Below, one piece after another: positions 53,801 to 63,288 of a stretch of 64,000 bases of DNA. Within the stretch, counting starts at the first letter, position 1. Every line of letters starts with the position of its first letter. Source of the DNA: Branchipolynoe longqiensis (lineage: Eukaryota; Annelida; Polychaeta; Phyllodocida; Polynoidae). The notes below the pieces were generated by a model. It searched no databases. It was not told where the DNA came from and saw only the letters and a program-made list of their open reading frames with translations. Position numbers and translations under genes: made by a program. The DNA lies in the NCBI GenBank assembly GCA_030323885.1, contig CM059190.1, forward strand, positions 101,354,483-101,418,482, in the 5' to 3' direction.

Positions 53801-56800
53801 AAATCGGTGGTCAAATTTGAGCACCATAGCTAAAACGAGGTAAGCTCTCCAACCTGCTGATTGTACACCTTTAATTCACCAACCTGCTGATTGTACACCT
53901 TTACTTCCCCAACCTGCTGATTGTGCAACTTTAATTCACCAACCTGCTGATTGTACACCTTTAATTCACCAACCTGCTGATTGTACAACTTTAATTCACA
54001 ACCTGCTGATTGTACATCTTTAATTCACCAACCTGCTGATTGTACACCTTTAATTCACCAACCTGCTGATTGTACACCTTTAATTCACCAACCTGCTGAT
54101 TGTACACCTTTAATTCACCAACCTGCTGCTTGTACATCTTTAATTCACCAACCTGCTGATTCTACAACTTTAATTCACCAACCTGCTGATTGTACAGCTT
54201 TAATTCACCAACCTGCTGCTTGTACATCTTTAATTCACCAACCTGCTGATTGTACACCTTTAATTCACCAACCTGCTGATTGTACAGCTTTAATTCACCA
54301 ACCTGCTGATTGTACACCTTTAATTCACCAACCTGCTGATTGTACAGCTTTAATTCACCAACCTGCTGATTGTACAGCTTTAATTCACCAACCTGCTGAT
54401 TGTACAACTTTAATTCACCAACCTGCTGATTGTACAGCTTTAATTCACCAACCTGCTGATTGTACACCTTTAATTCACCAACCTGCTGATTGTACAGCTT
54501 TAATTCACCAACCTGCTGATTCTACAACTTTAATTCACCAACCTGCTGATTGTACAACTTTAATTCACCAACCTGCTGATTGTACATCTTTAATTCACCA
54601 ACCTGCTGATTGTACACCTTTAATTCACCAACCTGCTGATTGTACAACTTTAATTCACCAACCTGCTGATTGTACAGCTTTAATTCACCAACCTGCTGCT
54701 TGTACATCTTTAATTCACCAACCTGCTGCTTGTACACCTTTAATTCACCAACCTGCTGATTGTACAGCTTTAATTCACCAACCTGCTGATTGTACAACTT
54801 TAATTCACCAACCTGCTGCTTGTACACCTTTAATTCACCAACCTGCTGATTGTACACCTTTAATTCACCAACCTGCTGATTGTACACCTTTAATTCACCA
54901 ACCTGCTGATTGTACACCTTTAATTCACCAACCTGCTGATCATACATTTTTAATTCACCAACCTGCTGATTGTACACCTTTAATTCTCCAACCTGCTGAT
55001 TGTACAGCTTTAATTCCCCAACCTGCTGATTGTACAACTTTAATTCACCAACCTGCTGATCATACATTTTTAATTCACCAACCTGCTGATTGTACACCTT
55101 TAATTCTCCAACCTGCTGATTGTACAGCTTTAATTCACCAACCTGCTGATTGTACACCTTTAATTCACCAACCTGCTGATTGTACACCTTTAATTCACCA
55201 ACCTGCTGATTGTACACCTTTAATTCACCAACCTGCTGATCATACATTTTTAATTCACCAACCTGCTGATTGTACACCTTTAATTCACCAACCTGCTGAT
55301 TGTACACCTTTAATTCACCAACCTGCTCATCATACATCTTTAATTCACCAACCTGCTGATTGTACGCCTCTAATTCCCCAAGCTGGCCTTACATGTTGCT
55401 AGGACGTAAGACAACAACAACAAAACAAAAAAAGAAACCCAAGCTGCTGATTGTACACCTTTAATTCCCCAACCTGCTGATTGTACAACTTTAATTCCCC
55501 AACCTGCTGATTGTACACCTTTACTTCCCCAACCTGCTGATTGTACACCTTTAATTCCCCAACCTGCTGATTGTACACCTTTAATTCCCCAACCTGCTGA
55601 TTGTACACCTTTACTTCCCCAACCTGCTGATTGTACACCTTTAATTCCCCAACCTGCTGATTGTACACCTTTAATTCCCCAACCTGCTGATTGTACAACT
55701 TTAATTCCCTAACCTGCTGATTGTACACCTTTACTTCCCCAACCTGCTGATTGTACACCTTTACTTCCCCAACCTGCTGATTGTACACCTTTAATTCCCC
55801 AACCTGCTGATTGTACAACTTTAATTCCCTAACCTGCTGATTGTACACCTTTAATTCACCAACCTGCTGATTGTACAGCTTTAATTCCCCAACCTGCTGA
55901 TTGTACACCTTTAATTCCCCAACCTGCTGATTGTACACCTTTAATTCACCCCCAGGTGAGGAGGTGGTGGTGGGTCCCTACGTGAACGGAAACCCCAACC
56001 AGCAGTGGGTGGTAGCCGGAAGTCGCCTTCAGAACAGAGTGAACCCTGGGTGGGTGGTGGAGGTGTCGCACGGCGCCGCGTCCCCGGGAGAAGTGCGAGC
56101 GACGCTGTACACCGGAAGTGCGGGACAGTTCTGGACGGTCGACACTCCGTGAGTATAGACTACATCACGGTTCCGACTGCGCATGCGCTGAAAACGGCGT
56201 TGGGAGCAAAGCAAAGGCATACGGCCATTGAGTTTACCGATACGCGTAGGGCAAAACTTCAAAATAAATAGAAATACATAACAATTTGCCGCAAACATGG
56301 ACGGAAGGATGCAATATAATAATATAATGAATATGTTTAAGACACAACTCTCCATAATTAAGCATTTTGAGCTAAGAAACATACAATTTCAGTCACTTTA
56401 CATCACCATTGATTAGCCAGAAGTAATTCTTGTTCTAAATATTAAAATGTCAAATGTGTCAACAAAAACTTGTTTCAAAGAAATATATAACCAATATCTG
56501 GTTAACCTTACTCATTTTCTATTTCTACATATGTCATTAACCATAGGATATAAATAAAAACATGAATGAATAAGTAAAACTGACTCTGGCTATGGCTCTA
56601 ACACTAGTCTGAGTGCCTAGATTTGTTTAAATCTAAATGCACATGGCATAAGATGTGCTGATTATATTGATGTAAATGCAATGCTGGATAAAAGATTAAT
56701 ATCTTAATTTATTATATATATATATATTTTAGTTGGTATTCTATGTTTCAAAGAAGAGCTGAGATGAGCTGAAACTAGCACATTTCATAGCTGCACCCAG

Positions 56801-59800
56801 TGTATTAATTAGCATGTGCCATGTGCTTCTTGCGGGTATGTTTTGCTCTGACACATCCTACAATGCACCACGCAGCTGGAACCGTGATGTAGTCTATTCA
56901 AGGATCCACAACAGGGCCGTAGCTAGCAGGGGGAAGGGAAAATGGAGGAAGTTATCGCCCCCCCCCCACCCCACCACCACCACTAGACAAAGATGTTTAT
57001 TTGTTTGTTGTTGTTTTACGTCCTAGCAACATCATTAGACAAAGACGCAGTAGGTAAATAAAATGGAACATTGCACCGAGGGCAGATTTCGGTTTCGAAC
57101 CCACACCCCTTGGCACGCCGGAGCTAGCGTGCTAACCATTACACTACCTTGGCTCCCTGGCCGAATGAATCGAGCCTCTATCTCCCGTTCTGGTAGGTCG
57201 TGGGAATCGAACTCATGGGTTTGAACCGTGGCTGAGTCAAACTACTGATTTAAAAACTGATGTGAAAGTTTAATTGCTGCTAGCCAAAGGCATTTTTAAC
57301 AGTTTTTAAAGAAATAATAATGACAAATCAGGGGCGCGATATTTTTTAGGAACGGTCGTGGATGATCACCAATATTTTGTAATTAGGCCTAAGCATGCAG
57401 GCTAATCACACTTCCTCTGCAGATTGCGATACAAGCGCCACCACCGGCCGTTAACGACAATTTAGCCTAGTGCACAGCGTTCCTGCACGCCACTGGACAG
57501 GAAATACACACTATGTCACTAGAACATAAAACCCCCAATGAACAAACCTATTAATCACCACTCTTACTGAGTGTGATACGTGTCATTGTGCCAACGGAGC
57601 AGCACTATAAAGCCGCCATGCTCGCACATTATCACAAGTCGGTGTCAGTTCTGATATGACCTTAGATGTTGCTATGATGAAAACCCCACTAAGTAAAAGA
57701 ATTAATCCACCGCCGCTCCATCATTATTGAGACTGAGAGGAAAGCGTGATATTGTGCCAGCCGGGAAGCAATATAAAGCCACCATAATGGTACGCTGTCA
57801 CAAGTCTGCAACATTCATGAGCTGACCTTAAATGCTGCTAGGATGTAAACCATCAATAAATACAACCGTAAAACCTCCTCCCCTTTCTGTACCCCACCTT
57901 TCAATGCCCACCCAACAGCCCACCCTCGTTTCTGATCGTCTGCCGGGCAGTACATAAAGCCGCCATGGTGGCACGCTGTCACAAGTATGCGCCTTTCCTG
58001 ATGTGACCTTTAATGTTGCTAGGATATAAAATACCAATAAATTAAACCATAAAACTCCTCCCCTTTCTGTACCCCAGAGTCTACCCTCGTTTCTACACGG
58101 AACAGACGAGATGGCCGATTGAGTTGAGCGGCCGCCTCCTCTTTTGGGAGATCGGGGGATCCGAACCCATGGGTTCCTGGGTTCGAACCCTGTTCGAGTC
58201 AAACCAATGACTTAAAAATTGATACCTGTCGCTTCCTAGCCAGGTGCTCGGCATTAATAGGATAGGACAAGGACTGGTTGGTTCAGGGCAGGGATAATGT
58301 GACTGAGTGGGATATCAGGTCATGGTGCTGGTGGCCTGGTCTCCCAATGAAGAAGCACTATAAAATCACCATGATTGTGCACTGTCACAAGTCGGTACCT
58401 GTCCTGATATGACCTTAGATGTTGCTAGGACGTAAAACAACAACAAACAAACAAAACGTTTCTACACTACTGCCGGGCAGCACAATAAATCCGCCATGAT
58501 GGCACGCTGTCACAAGTCTGCACCATTCATGACCTGACCTGCCACGTTGCTAGGATGTAAAACACCAATAAATACAACCATTAACCCCCCTCCTGCCCTT
58601 TCTGTACCCCACCGCGAACAGCCCGCCTTCGTTTCTGCACGTCCACTGGGCAGCACTATGAAGCCGCCCTGATGGCACGCTGTCACAGGTCTGCACCATT
58701 CATGACCTGACCTTAAAGCTGCATAGTCCGATGAGAACATCAAATTTTCAAAACCAAAATAATTATGTAAATTTGATTCTACATATCTAACTTAGATACT
58801 GGCACATTTATTAAACATGTGTCGCCATATTTTAGGGAATACTGAGTCAATTTAATAGCTGTTACTGCAGAAGGCTATGGTATCAGAGTTTTGGCGTGCT
58901 CGCCAAAATTACTTTTGCATGACGGAACTTCAAATATCTCCAAAGTTCGCCATTTAAAATAAAAGTCACTTCAAGCTAAAGTAAGATACATTATAACGAT
59001 CAACCTAATGTATTTATCTCAGAATATGTCGGAAACTCAAAACCATCGGACTATGCAACTTTAAATATTGCTGGGATGTAAAACACCAATAAATACTGCC
59101 ATGAACACGCCCCCCCCCTCCCCTTTTTGTACCCCTTCAATGCACCCCGAACAGCCCGCCGTCGTTTCTGCGCGTCCGCCACACACAGAGCGGGAAGCTG
59201 CTAGTTCCGGGCGCCGCCACGGGGGTCGCGCTGGTCGACGAGCAGACGTGTCGCCACCTGGCGGGCGGCGCCGACTGGTACCGGGGCGCCGGGGACGTGC
59301 TTCTCACGCGGATCGGCGACCTGGCCATCCTGGTCCCGCCACCTCCCGGTAAGGCAAACTCTGGTGGCGACCTCTGGTGGTGACCTCTGGTGGCGACCTC
59401 TGGTGGCGCCATTTGGAGCCGGGTGGAAGCACCATACAAGTATGCAAAGTCAACATGTGCTGTTTGTTTGTTTGTTGTTGTTTTACGTCCTAGCAACATC
59501 TAAGGTCATATCAGGACGGGTACCGACTTGTGACAGTGCGCACTCATGGCGACTTTATAGTGCTGTCCCACTGGGAAACCAGGCCGCCGCCACCATGACC
59601 TGATATCCCACTCAGTCACATTATCCTGACACTGAGCACACCAGTCCTTGCCCTATCCTAATAATGCCGAGCGCCTGGCTAGGAAGCGACAAGTATCAAT
59701 TTTAAAGTCATTGGTTTGACTCGACCGGGACTCGAACCCACGACCCCACGATCTACCAACACGGGAGACGGACGCTCCAACCCACTCGGCCACCCCTTCT

Positions 59801-62800
59801 GGTGTCAACATGTGCTTTCACCCCACCCCCCACCCCCACACACAGACTCTCATCCCACAACCACCGCATGGAGCGCTGTGTGTATGTGTGGGTGTGGGGA
59901 TGAGGGGGGGGGGGGGTGCGGGGGAGATGGGGGGGGGGGGGTTAGCGGTCTAGCTACGATTCCATCTAACATTAAATAGTTCAGGGGTAAAAACCCGACA
60001 AAGGCCAGTCAGACTGAAATGAAACCACGACTGCTAGATTTGAGCTGAAGCTGCGATCATTCCGATAATCAAATCGTTGTTGTCGCAGAAACCAACACAT
60101 TGCCCTATACATAATGTATTACTTGATATGAAATTGATAGACTTTACATGTAAAGCACAACAACAAATTCTATTTTACAGCGAACAACTAAAATGGATTT
60201 GTCAGCTTTTGTGCCTGATCGACTTTACTTTAGCTTAAAGTAAATTCTATTTTAAATGGCTAACTTTGGAGATGTGTCGTTTCTTCTTTTGCTTTGTTTT
60301 GTTTCATTTTGGTGCATTAGTTGATTAAGCAGGGGAAATTTTAATTGGTCTTCCTCATTCCACTCATCCTTGCCCTATCCTAGTACAGTATAACCTCGTT
60401 AAACCAAGCTCAGTTAAACCAAATGATCAGTTAATTCAAACTTTTTTCGGCGGCGTGGCAAAATACTACCATTTATCATATAAAAAAAGTTGGTTAAACC
60501 AATGTTGGTTAATCCAAATTATCGGTTAATCCAAAACAAAATTGTCCGACCCCAGGCCACTTCCGGTATGGTTAAACCAAACTTTCATGTGGTTATAAGG
60601 TACCCACCAACTTTTTTATATGATAAATGGTAGTATTTTGCCGGGTGGCTGAAGAAAGTTTGGATTAACTGATCGTTTGGCTTGGTTTCATGGGGTTATA
60701 CTGTATATCCATAAAAAGCAATAATCAAAATGTTCACATACATTGTATATTACATTCATAATGCACACACATTTTTGCCAAAGCCAAGTCAAAGTCGAAG
60801 CCAAAGCTCGGTTAAACCAATGATTGGTTATCCCAAACAAATTTCTAGGGTCCCTTCCAGTTTGGTTTAACGGGGTTATACTGTATTGCCAACTGCCAGA
60901 CTAGGTAGCGACAAGTATAAACTTTGTATGTCATCGTTTTGACTCGGCCAGGGGTTAGAAACCCCATGAACTACCAAAACAGGAGACTCAACTCATTGAA
61001 GTGGAAAAAAATGCCAAGTTAGTTTTGACATGCATATCAAAATGTGTGGACACGCTAGACTGCAGTAGAAACATAATTTTGGCCATTAAATTCATTTAGT
61101 ATATTCCCTTTTTGAGCAGAAATAAATAGATAATAACCGCACCAGTGTGTAAGTCAGATATGTAGGCTACGATCAACTATAGACAAGTGTTTGGGTTTAG
61201 ACAATGTCTAGATAAAAGATTCACCTGGTACTTGTAGTACACGGGTGAAGATCAGCCTTATATCAAAATGGTAGAAAAATCGGGCTAATGAAATGAGTCT
61301 TTATGAGAGCCTAATTTCTCAATCTAAGAAGCAACATTTATTTTTTGTATATGTTTTCATGTTTACCCGCTACTTTTGAGTTGGAAAATATAATAAAACA
61401 TATACTTTAATGCAATTTAAAAGTGAAATCGACAGCGTTCTCTGGCCACCATCTTGTCTTATTGCATTCTCGCCCATTTCACCAACTCTGTGCCTATATG
61501 AGTAGCCATTTGATACTGGAGCCACAGTTTCTAGTTCATGTTCCATACTAAACCTATTTTCGCCCGTATTTACACTACGTTGTCCTTCACCTGTGTACTA
61601 CAAGTACTGGGTGAATCTTTTATCTAGACAATGTCATGCTTTTAAATATGCCGTATCTTTAAACAACTCAAAACACATAGCTAGATCCCGTCCTGATATG
61701 ACCTTAGATGTTGCCAGGACGTTAAATTCCAACAACCAACCATAGCTAGATTTGATTCTTGATATCCAACATAGATACTGTTATTACCAGTCTGACAGAT
61801 ACGATATGTGATGTGTCATTTAGCTTCCTACCAGAGCGTAAACCTTCTAAATTTGTGTGTTAAACACACAGCGATCACGATCTGAGGCTGTTAGATTTTT
61901 CTGCGCGCATCATTAGGGCAAATTTGTGCAAGACTGATTAGCTCAGAGTCAGGATAATGTGACTGAGTGGGATATCGGGTCATGGTGCTGGTGGCCTGAT
62001 TTCCCAGTGGGGTAGCACTATAACATCGCCATGAGTGCACACTGTCACAAGTCGCTACCCGTCCTGATATGACCTTAGATTTTGCGAGGATGCAAAACGC
62101 CTACAAACAAACACAAATACTTGTGCAAAAAAAACAGCCAACATTCACATACTTAATGGACTCCGGCGTTGATCAAAGATTCATGTTGAACCATATTGCA
62201 GGTCATGCAACAGATGCCACATGACCTCACATGAGGCTCCACAACTTGATTCATACCAAGGCGGTTTTTATTTGGATTTAAAGTTGTATAGTCCGATGGT
62301 TTTGAGATTCTGTCACTTTTAAAAGATAAATATATTAGGTTGCTTGCTGTAATGTACCTTACTTTAGTTTGAAGTAACTTTTCTCTCAAATGAAGAACTT
62401 AGGAGATATTTGAAGTGCAAACATGCTAAATTAGTTTTGGCATGCATGCACAAACTCTGACAACATCGGCTTCTGCAGTAACAGATTCTCTTAAATTGGT
62501 TCAGTATTCCCTTCTATGTGGTGACAAATGTTTGATAAGTGCACCAAAATTTTAATTAGATATGTAGAATCAAATTTAGATAAATGTTTTCATTTTGAAA
62601 ATGTTATGCTTTCATCGGACTATGCGGCTTTAATCGAGGTGGTCATTCATCCCTACTCTGGATTGGGGTGAATCTTTTCTTCTTTTTAACATCTTTTTTT
62701 CTCTCTTTTTATTATCTATTTTGAACTGACCGGACGCGGTGGACGAATCGTTAGAGCGCAGGCTTCCCGTCCGGAATGTCTGGCGTTCGAATCCCAGCTG

Positions 62801-63284
62801 AGTCAAACCAATGATTTATAAAAAAATTGATACTTGTCGCTCCCTAGGCTGGTGCTCCACATTAATAGGATAAGACGTAGGACTGGTTAGCACAGTATCA
62901 GGCTAATGTGACTGAGTGGGATATCGGGTTATGTTGCCGGCAGCCTGGTCTAGTGGGGCAGCACTATAAAGTCGCCATGAGTGCGCACTGTCACAAGTCA
63001 GCACCCATCCTGATATGATCTTAGATGTTGCTAGGATGTAAAAAAAAAACAACAATCTGTTTTGAACCTCACTATCCTGCCCTGCAGGTGACGATGTTTC
63101 AATGGCTGCCGTCCGCCACGGCTTCTCCCAGCAGATGCTGATGACGTCATGTGACCACTTGATCGACTCAACCAATCAGGATGCGGCATTGGATGTGGTA
63201 TCGTGTGCAGGAGAGACTCGGATATGTGTCAGTGAAAAGACGGACGCTGCCAGCCAGAAGTGGACCTTTGAACCTGTGAACTGA
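50686..63284 (+). CDS. Ricin-B-type beta-trefoil (lectin-like) domain protein, four exons
   Basis: Joining 50686-50884, 55956-56148, 59191-59348 and 63088-63284 gives 248 residues from ATG to TGA with matching phases (1,2,1). Residues 1-131 look like a beta-trefoil half: NQLFW (42-46) then CLDV (62-65), QQW (82-84) and QFW (124-126). Residues 132-248 look like further trefoil repeats ending in QKW (240-242). QxW and CLDV are the hallmark of ricin-B-type carbohydrate-binding folds. There is no signal peptide after this ATG and no catalytic domain, so an intracellular or non-classically secreted lectin is more likely than a toxin chain. The start is uncertain: the ATG follows acacag directly, so upstream 5' exons may exist, and ATG 50626 is also in frame. 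The gene was recognised from its fold motifs, not a named orthologue. Confidence 0.75.
50972..51222 (-). mobile_element. SINE-A, 5'-truncated, reverse
   Basis: Tail on the left (caacgcctctagagcatat). It ends at the ggaaaatatcccaaact segment without the tRNA head. Followed by a SINE-B tail remnant (aggacataaaacaac). Confidence 0.7.
51245..52033. other. Intron sequence, AT-rich, nothing recognised
   Basis: No repeat family from this window and no exon-like segment seen. Confidence 0.45.
52034..52306. mobile_element. Possible MITE with gcgcc(g)agcccattaaaa ends
   Basis: agcgcgagcccattaaaaat at the left is mirrored by acttttaatgggcgctgcc at the right with mismatches. Target duplication not clear. 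Confidence 0.35.
52357..52715. mobile_element. MITE M1, complete
   Basis: TTAA-agctgcatagtccaatg ... cggactatgcaac-tttaa. A short M1 right-half piece and a SINE-B (52750-52912) follow. Confidence 0.75.
52745..52912 (+). mobile_element. SINE-B 3' half
   Basis: Starts ggactggttagctcggtgtc and ends with tail ttggcaggatgtaaaacc. Confidence 0.65.
52955..53290 (+). mobile_element. SINE-B, full length
   Basis: Head ggtgggtggccgaatgatac, B box gtgggttcgaaccctgg, tail gttgccagggtgtaaaactc. Confidence 0.8.
53310..53410 (-). mobile_element. SINE-B with internal deletion (tail joined to head)
   Basis: Reverse tail tgttggagttttacatcccg runs straight into the head region gttcgaacaccacaatctac, skipping the whole body. 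Confidence 0.6.
53850..55955. repeat. 30-bp minisatellite, about 68 units, ending at the lectin exon 2 acceptor
   Basis: Unit aacctgctgattgtacacct + ttaattcacc. Variation sits mainly at the acacc/acaac/acagc position and the last four bases. Left of 55386 most units end ttcacc; right of 55437 most end ttcccc. The last unit merges into acccccag, the exon 2 acceptor. The 30-bp period gives long chance ORFs on both strands. Confidence 0.95.
55377..55446 (+). mobile_element. SINE-B tail-only insertion in the minisatellite, 9-bp target duplication
   Basis: CCCAAGCTG at 55377-55385 is repeated at 55438-55446. The 52 bp between is acatgttgctaggacgtaag plus an (AAC)n/A-rich end. Confidence 0.75.
55956..56148 (+). 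CDS. Lectin gene exon 2 (repeats with two QxW motifs)
   Basis: Acceptor acccccag, donor gtgagt. G|GT completes glycine, then EEVVVGPYVNGNPNQQW and a later GSAGQFWTVDTP. It lies directly at the right edge of the 30-bp minisatellite. The exon opens GTGAGGAG, so the boundary also reads as a donor consensus. Confidence 0.85.
56149..57055. other. Intron sequence, no gene; (TA)n at 56715-56728
   Basis: Mostly AT-rich. A C-rich run is at 56958-56972 and a reverse SINE-B tail (ttttacgtcctagcaacatc) at 57012-57032. Confidence 0.45.
57056..57260. mobile_element. SINE-C (reverse) fused to a SINE-B head (forward)
   Basis: 57056-57158: gttaaccattacactaccttggctccctgg on + is the reverse SINE-C head (read as two ~15-nt words). 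57158-57260 continues as a forward SINE-B head (tggccgaatgaatcgagc). Confidence 0.6.
58099..58456 (+). mobile_element. SINE-B, full length, 11-bp target duplication
   Basis: CGTTTCTACAC at 58088-58098 and 58457-58467. Head agacgagatggccgattgag, B box gtgggttcgaaccctg-like, tail gttgctaggacgtaaaacaa and (AAAC)n. One of the best-preserved copies. Confidence 0.9.
58713..59064. mobile_element. MITE M1, complete, with TTAA target duplication shown by an empty site
   Basis: gacc-TTAA-agctgcatagtccgatg ... ggactatgcaact-TTAA-atattgctggg. A sister tandem unit has the empty site gaccttaaatgctgctagg, with TTAA once. This fixes M1 as a TTAA-targeting element. Confidence 0.85.
59191..59348 (+). CDS. Lectin gene exon 3
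   Basis: The acceptor must be cacacagag (AG at 59189-59190). Using the AG two bases earlier puts TAG in frame within five codons. Reads GKLLVPGAATGVALVDEQTC and ends LAILVPPPP plus G, donor gtaagg. Very GC-rich. Confidence 0.75.
59462..59805 (-). mobile_element. SINE-B, full length, reverse
   Basis: (GTTT)n then tail ttttacgtcctagcaacatc. The head on the right has a B box as cgggactcgaacccacg. Confidence 0.85.
59817..59945. repeat. C-rich then G-rich low-complexity runs
   Basis: caccccaccccccaccccca at 59819-59840 faces several G9-G12 runs at 59905-59940. Strong potential for hairpin or G-quadruplex. Confidence 0.7.
59985..60215. repeat. Dispersed repeat, copy 2 (see 43505-43742)
   Basis: Collinear with the copy at 43.5 kb at moderate identity. 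Class unknown. Confidence 0.5.
60340..61000 (-). mobile_element. SINE-B split by a pogo-like MITE
   Basis: 60340-60385 and 60884-61000 are the two halves of one reverse SINE-B (ccctatcctagta | ttgccaactgccagactagg). Confidence 0.65.
60386..60883. mobile_element. pogo/Tigger-like MITE, possibly nested
   Basis: Outer ends CAGTATAACCTCGTTAAACC and aacggggttatactg, with TA on both sides. An additional internal terminus (ggggttatactgta at 60692-60705) suggests one copy inside another. Repeated words such as ggttaaaccaa make up the body. Confidence 0.75.
61010..61650. mobile_element. MITE M1 right part carrying a MULE-like MITE
   Basis: M1 body words (gccaagttagttttgacatg, gataataaccgcaccagt) run to 61200 and resume at 61636 (atgctttt). 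Confidence 0.55.
61209..61626. mobile_element. MULE-like MITE, ~43-bp TIRs and 9-bp target duplication
   Basis: TIRs TAGATAAAAGATTCACCtgg / ccgggtgaatcttttatcta-type, extending to cttcacctgtgtactacaag. GACAATGTC flanks at 61200-61208 and 61627-61635. Long TIRs with a 9-bp duplication fit Mutator-like elements. No ORF. Confidence 0.8.
61636..62108 (+). mobile_element. SINE-B tail fragment (61685-61740) and SINE-B 3' half (61930-62108)
   Basis: The first is a tail alone after agctagatc; the same agctagat words follow it (possible duplication). The second starts gactgattagctcagagtca. 61745-61925 is unrecognised. Confidence 0.55.
62278..62633. mobile_element. MITE M1, complete
   Basis: Ends aagttgtatagtccgatgg and catcggactatgcggctt. 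Confidence 0.75.
62728..63050 (+). mobile_element. SINE-B, full length
   Basis: Head tgaccggacgcggtggacga, B box gcgttcgaatcccag, tail gttgctaggatgtaaaaaaa. It ends 37 bp before the last lectin exon. Confidence 0.8.
63088..63284 (+). CDS. Lectin gene terminal exon
   Basis: Acceptor tgccctgcag; G|GT glycine; DDVSMAAVRHGFSQQMLM, LDVVSCAGETRICVSEK and SQKWTFEPVN, then TGA at 63282-63284. A SINE-A inserted four bases after the stop. Confidence 0.85.
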
Positions 63285-63288
63285 GAGC

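Larger units (their letters stand above)
57560..59190 (+). repeat. Diverged tandem duplicates of the tract before lectin exon 3
   Basis: A unit of ~140-180 bp, with cccctttctgtaccccac, ccctcgtttctgcacgtc, tgccgggcag, aaagccgccatgatggc and gctaggatgtaaaacacc in order, occurs near 57741, 57871, 58051 and 58571. The final copy (59066-59190) runs into the exon 3 acceptor. The units derive partly from SINE-B (tail and cactataaa block). A SINE-B (58099-58456) and an M1 (58713-59064) interrupt the array. Confidence 0.7.

Noticed and set aside
53981..55402. 473-codon ORF encoding a decapeptide repeat (HQPADCTPLI)
   Set aside because: It lies wholly in a 30-bp minisatellite inside a lectin-gene intron. 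The period is a multiple of three, so long ORFs exist on both strands (the minus strand gives YNQQVGELKV). No start context or unique domain.
53850..55955. CRISPR-like array
   Set aside because: Units are directly adjacent without unique spacers, and the genome is eukaryotic. Ordinary minisatellite.
59189..59190. Use of the AG at 59187-59188 as lectin exon 3 acceptor
   Set aside because: It would shift the frame and give TAG within five codons; AG at 59190 keeps the frame.
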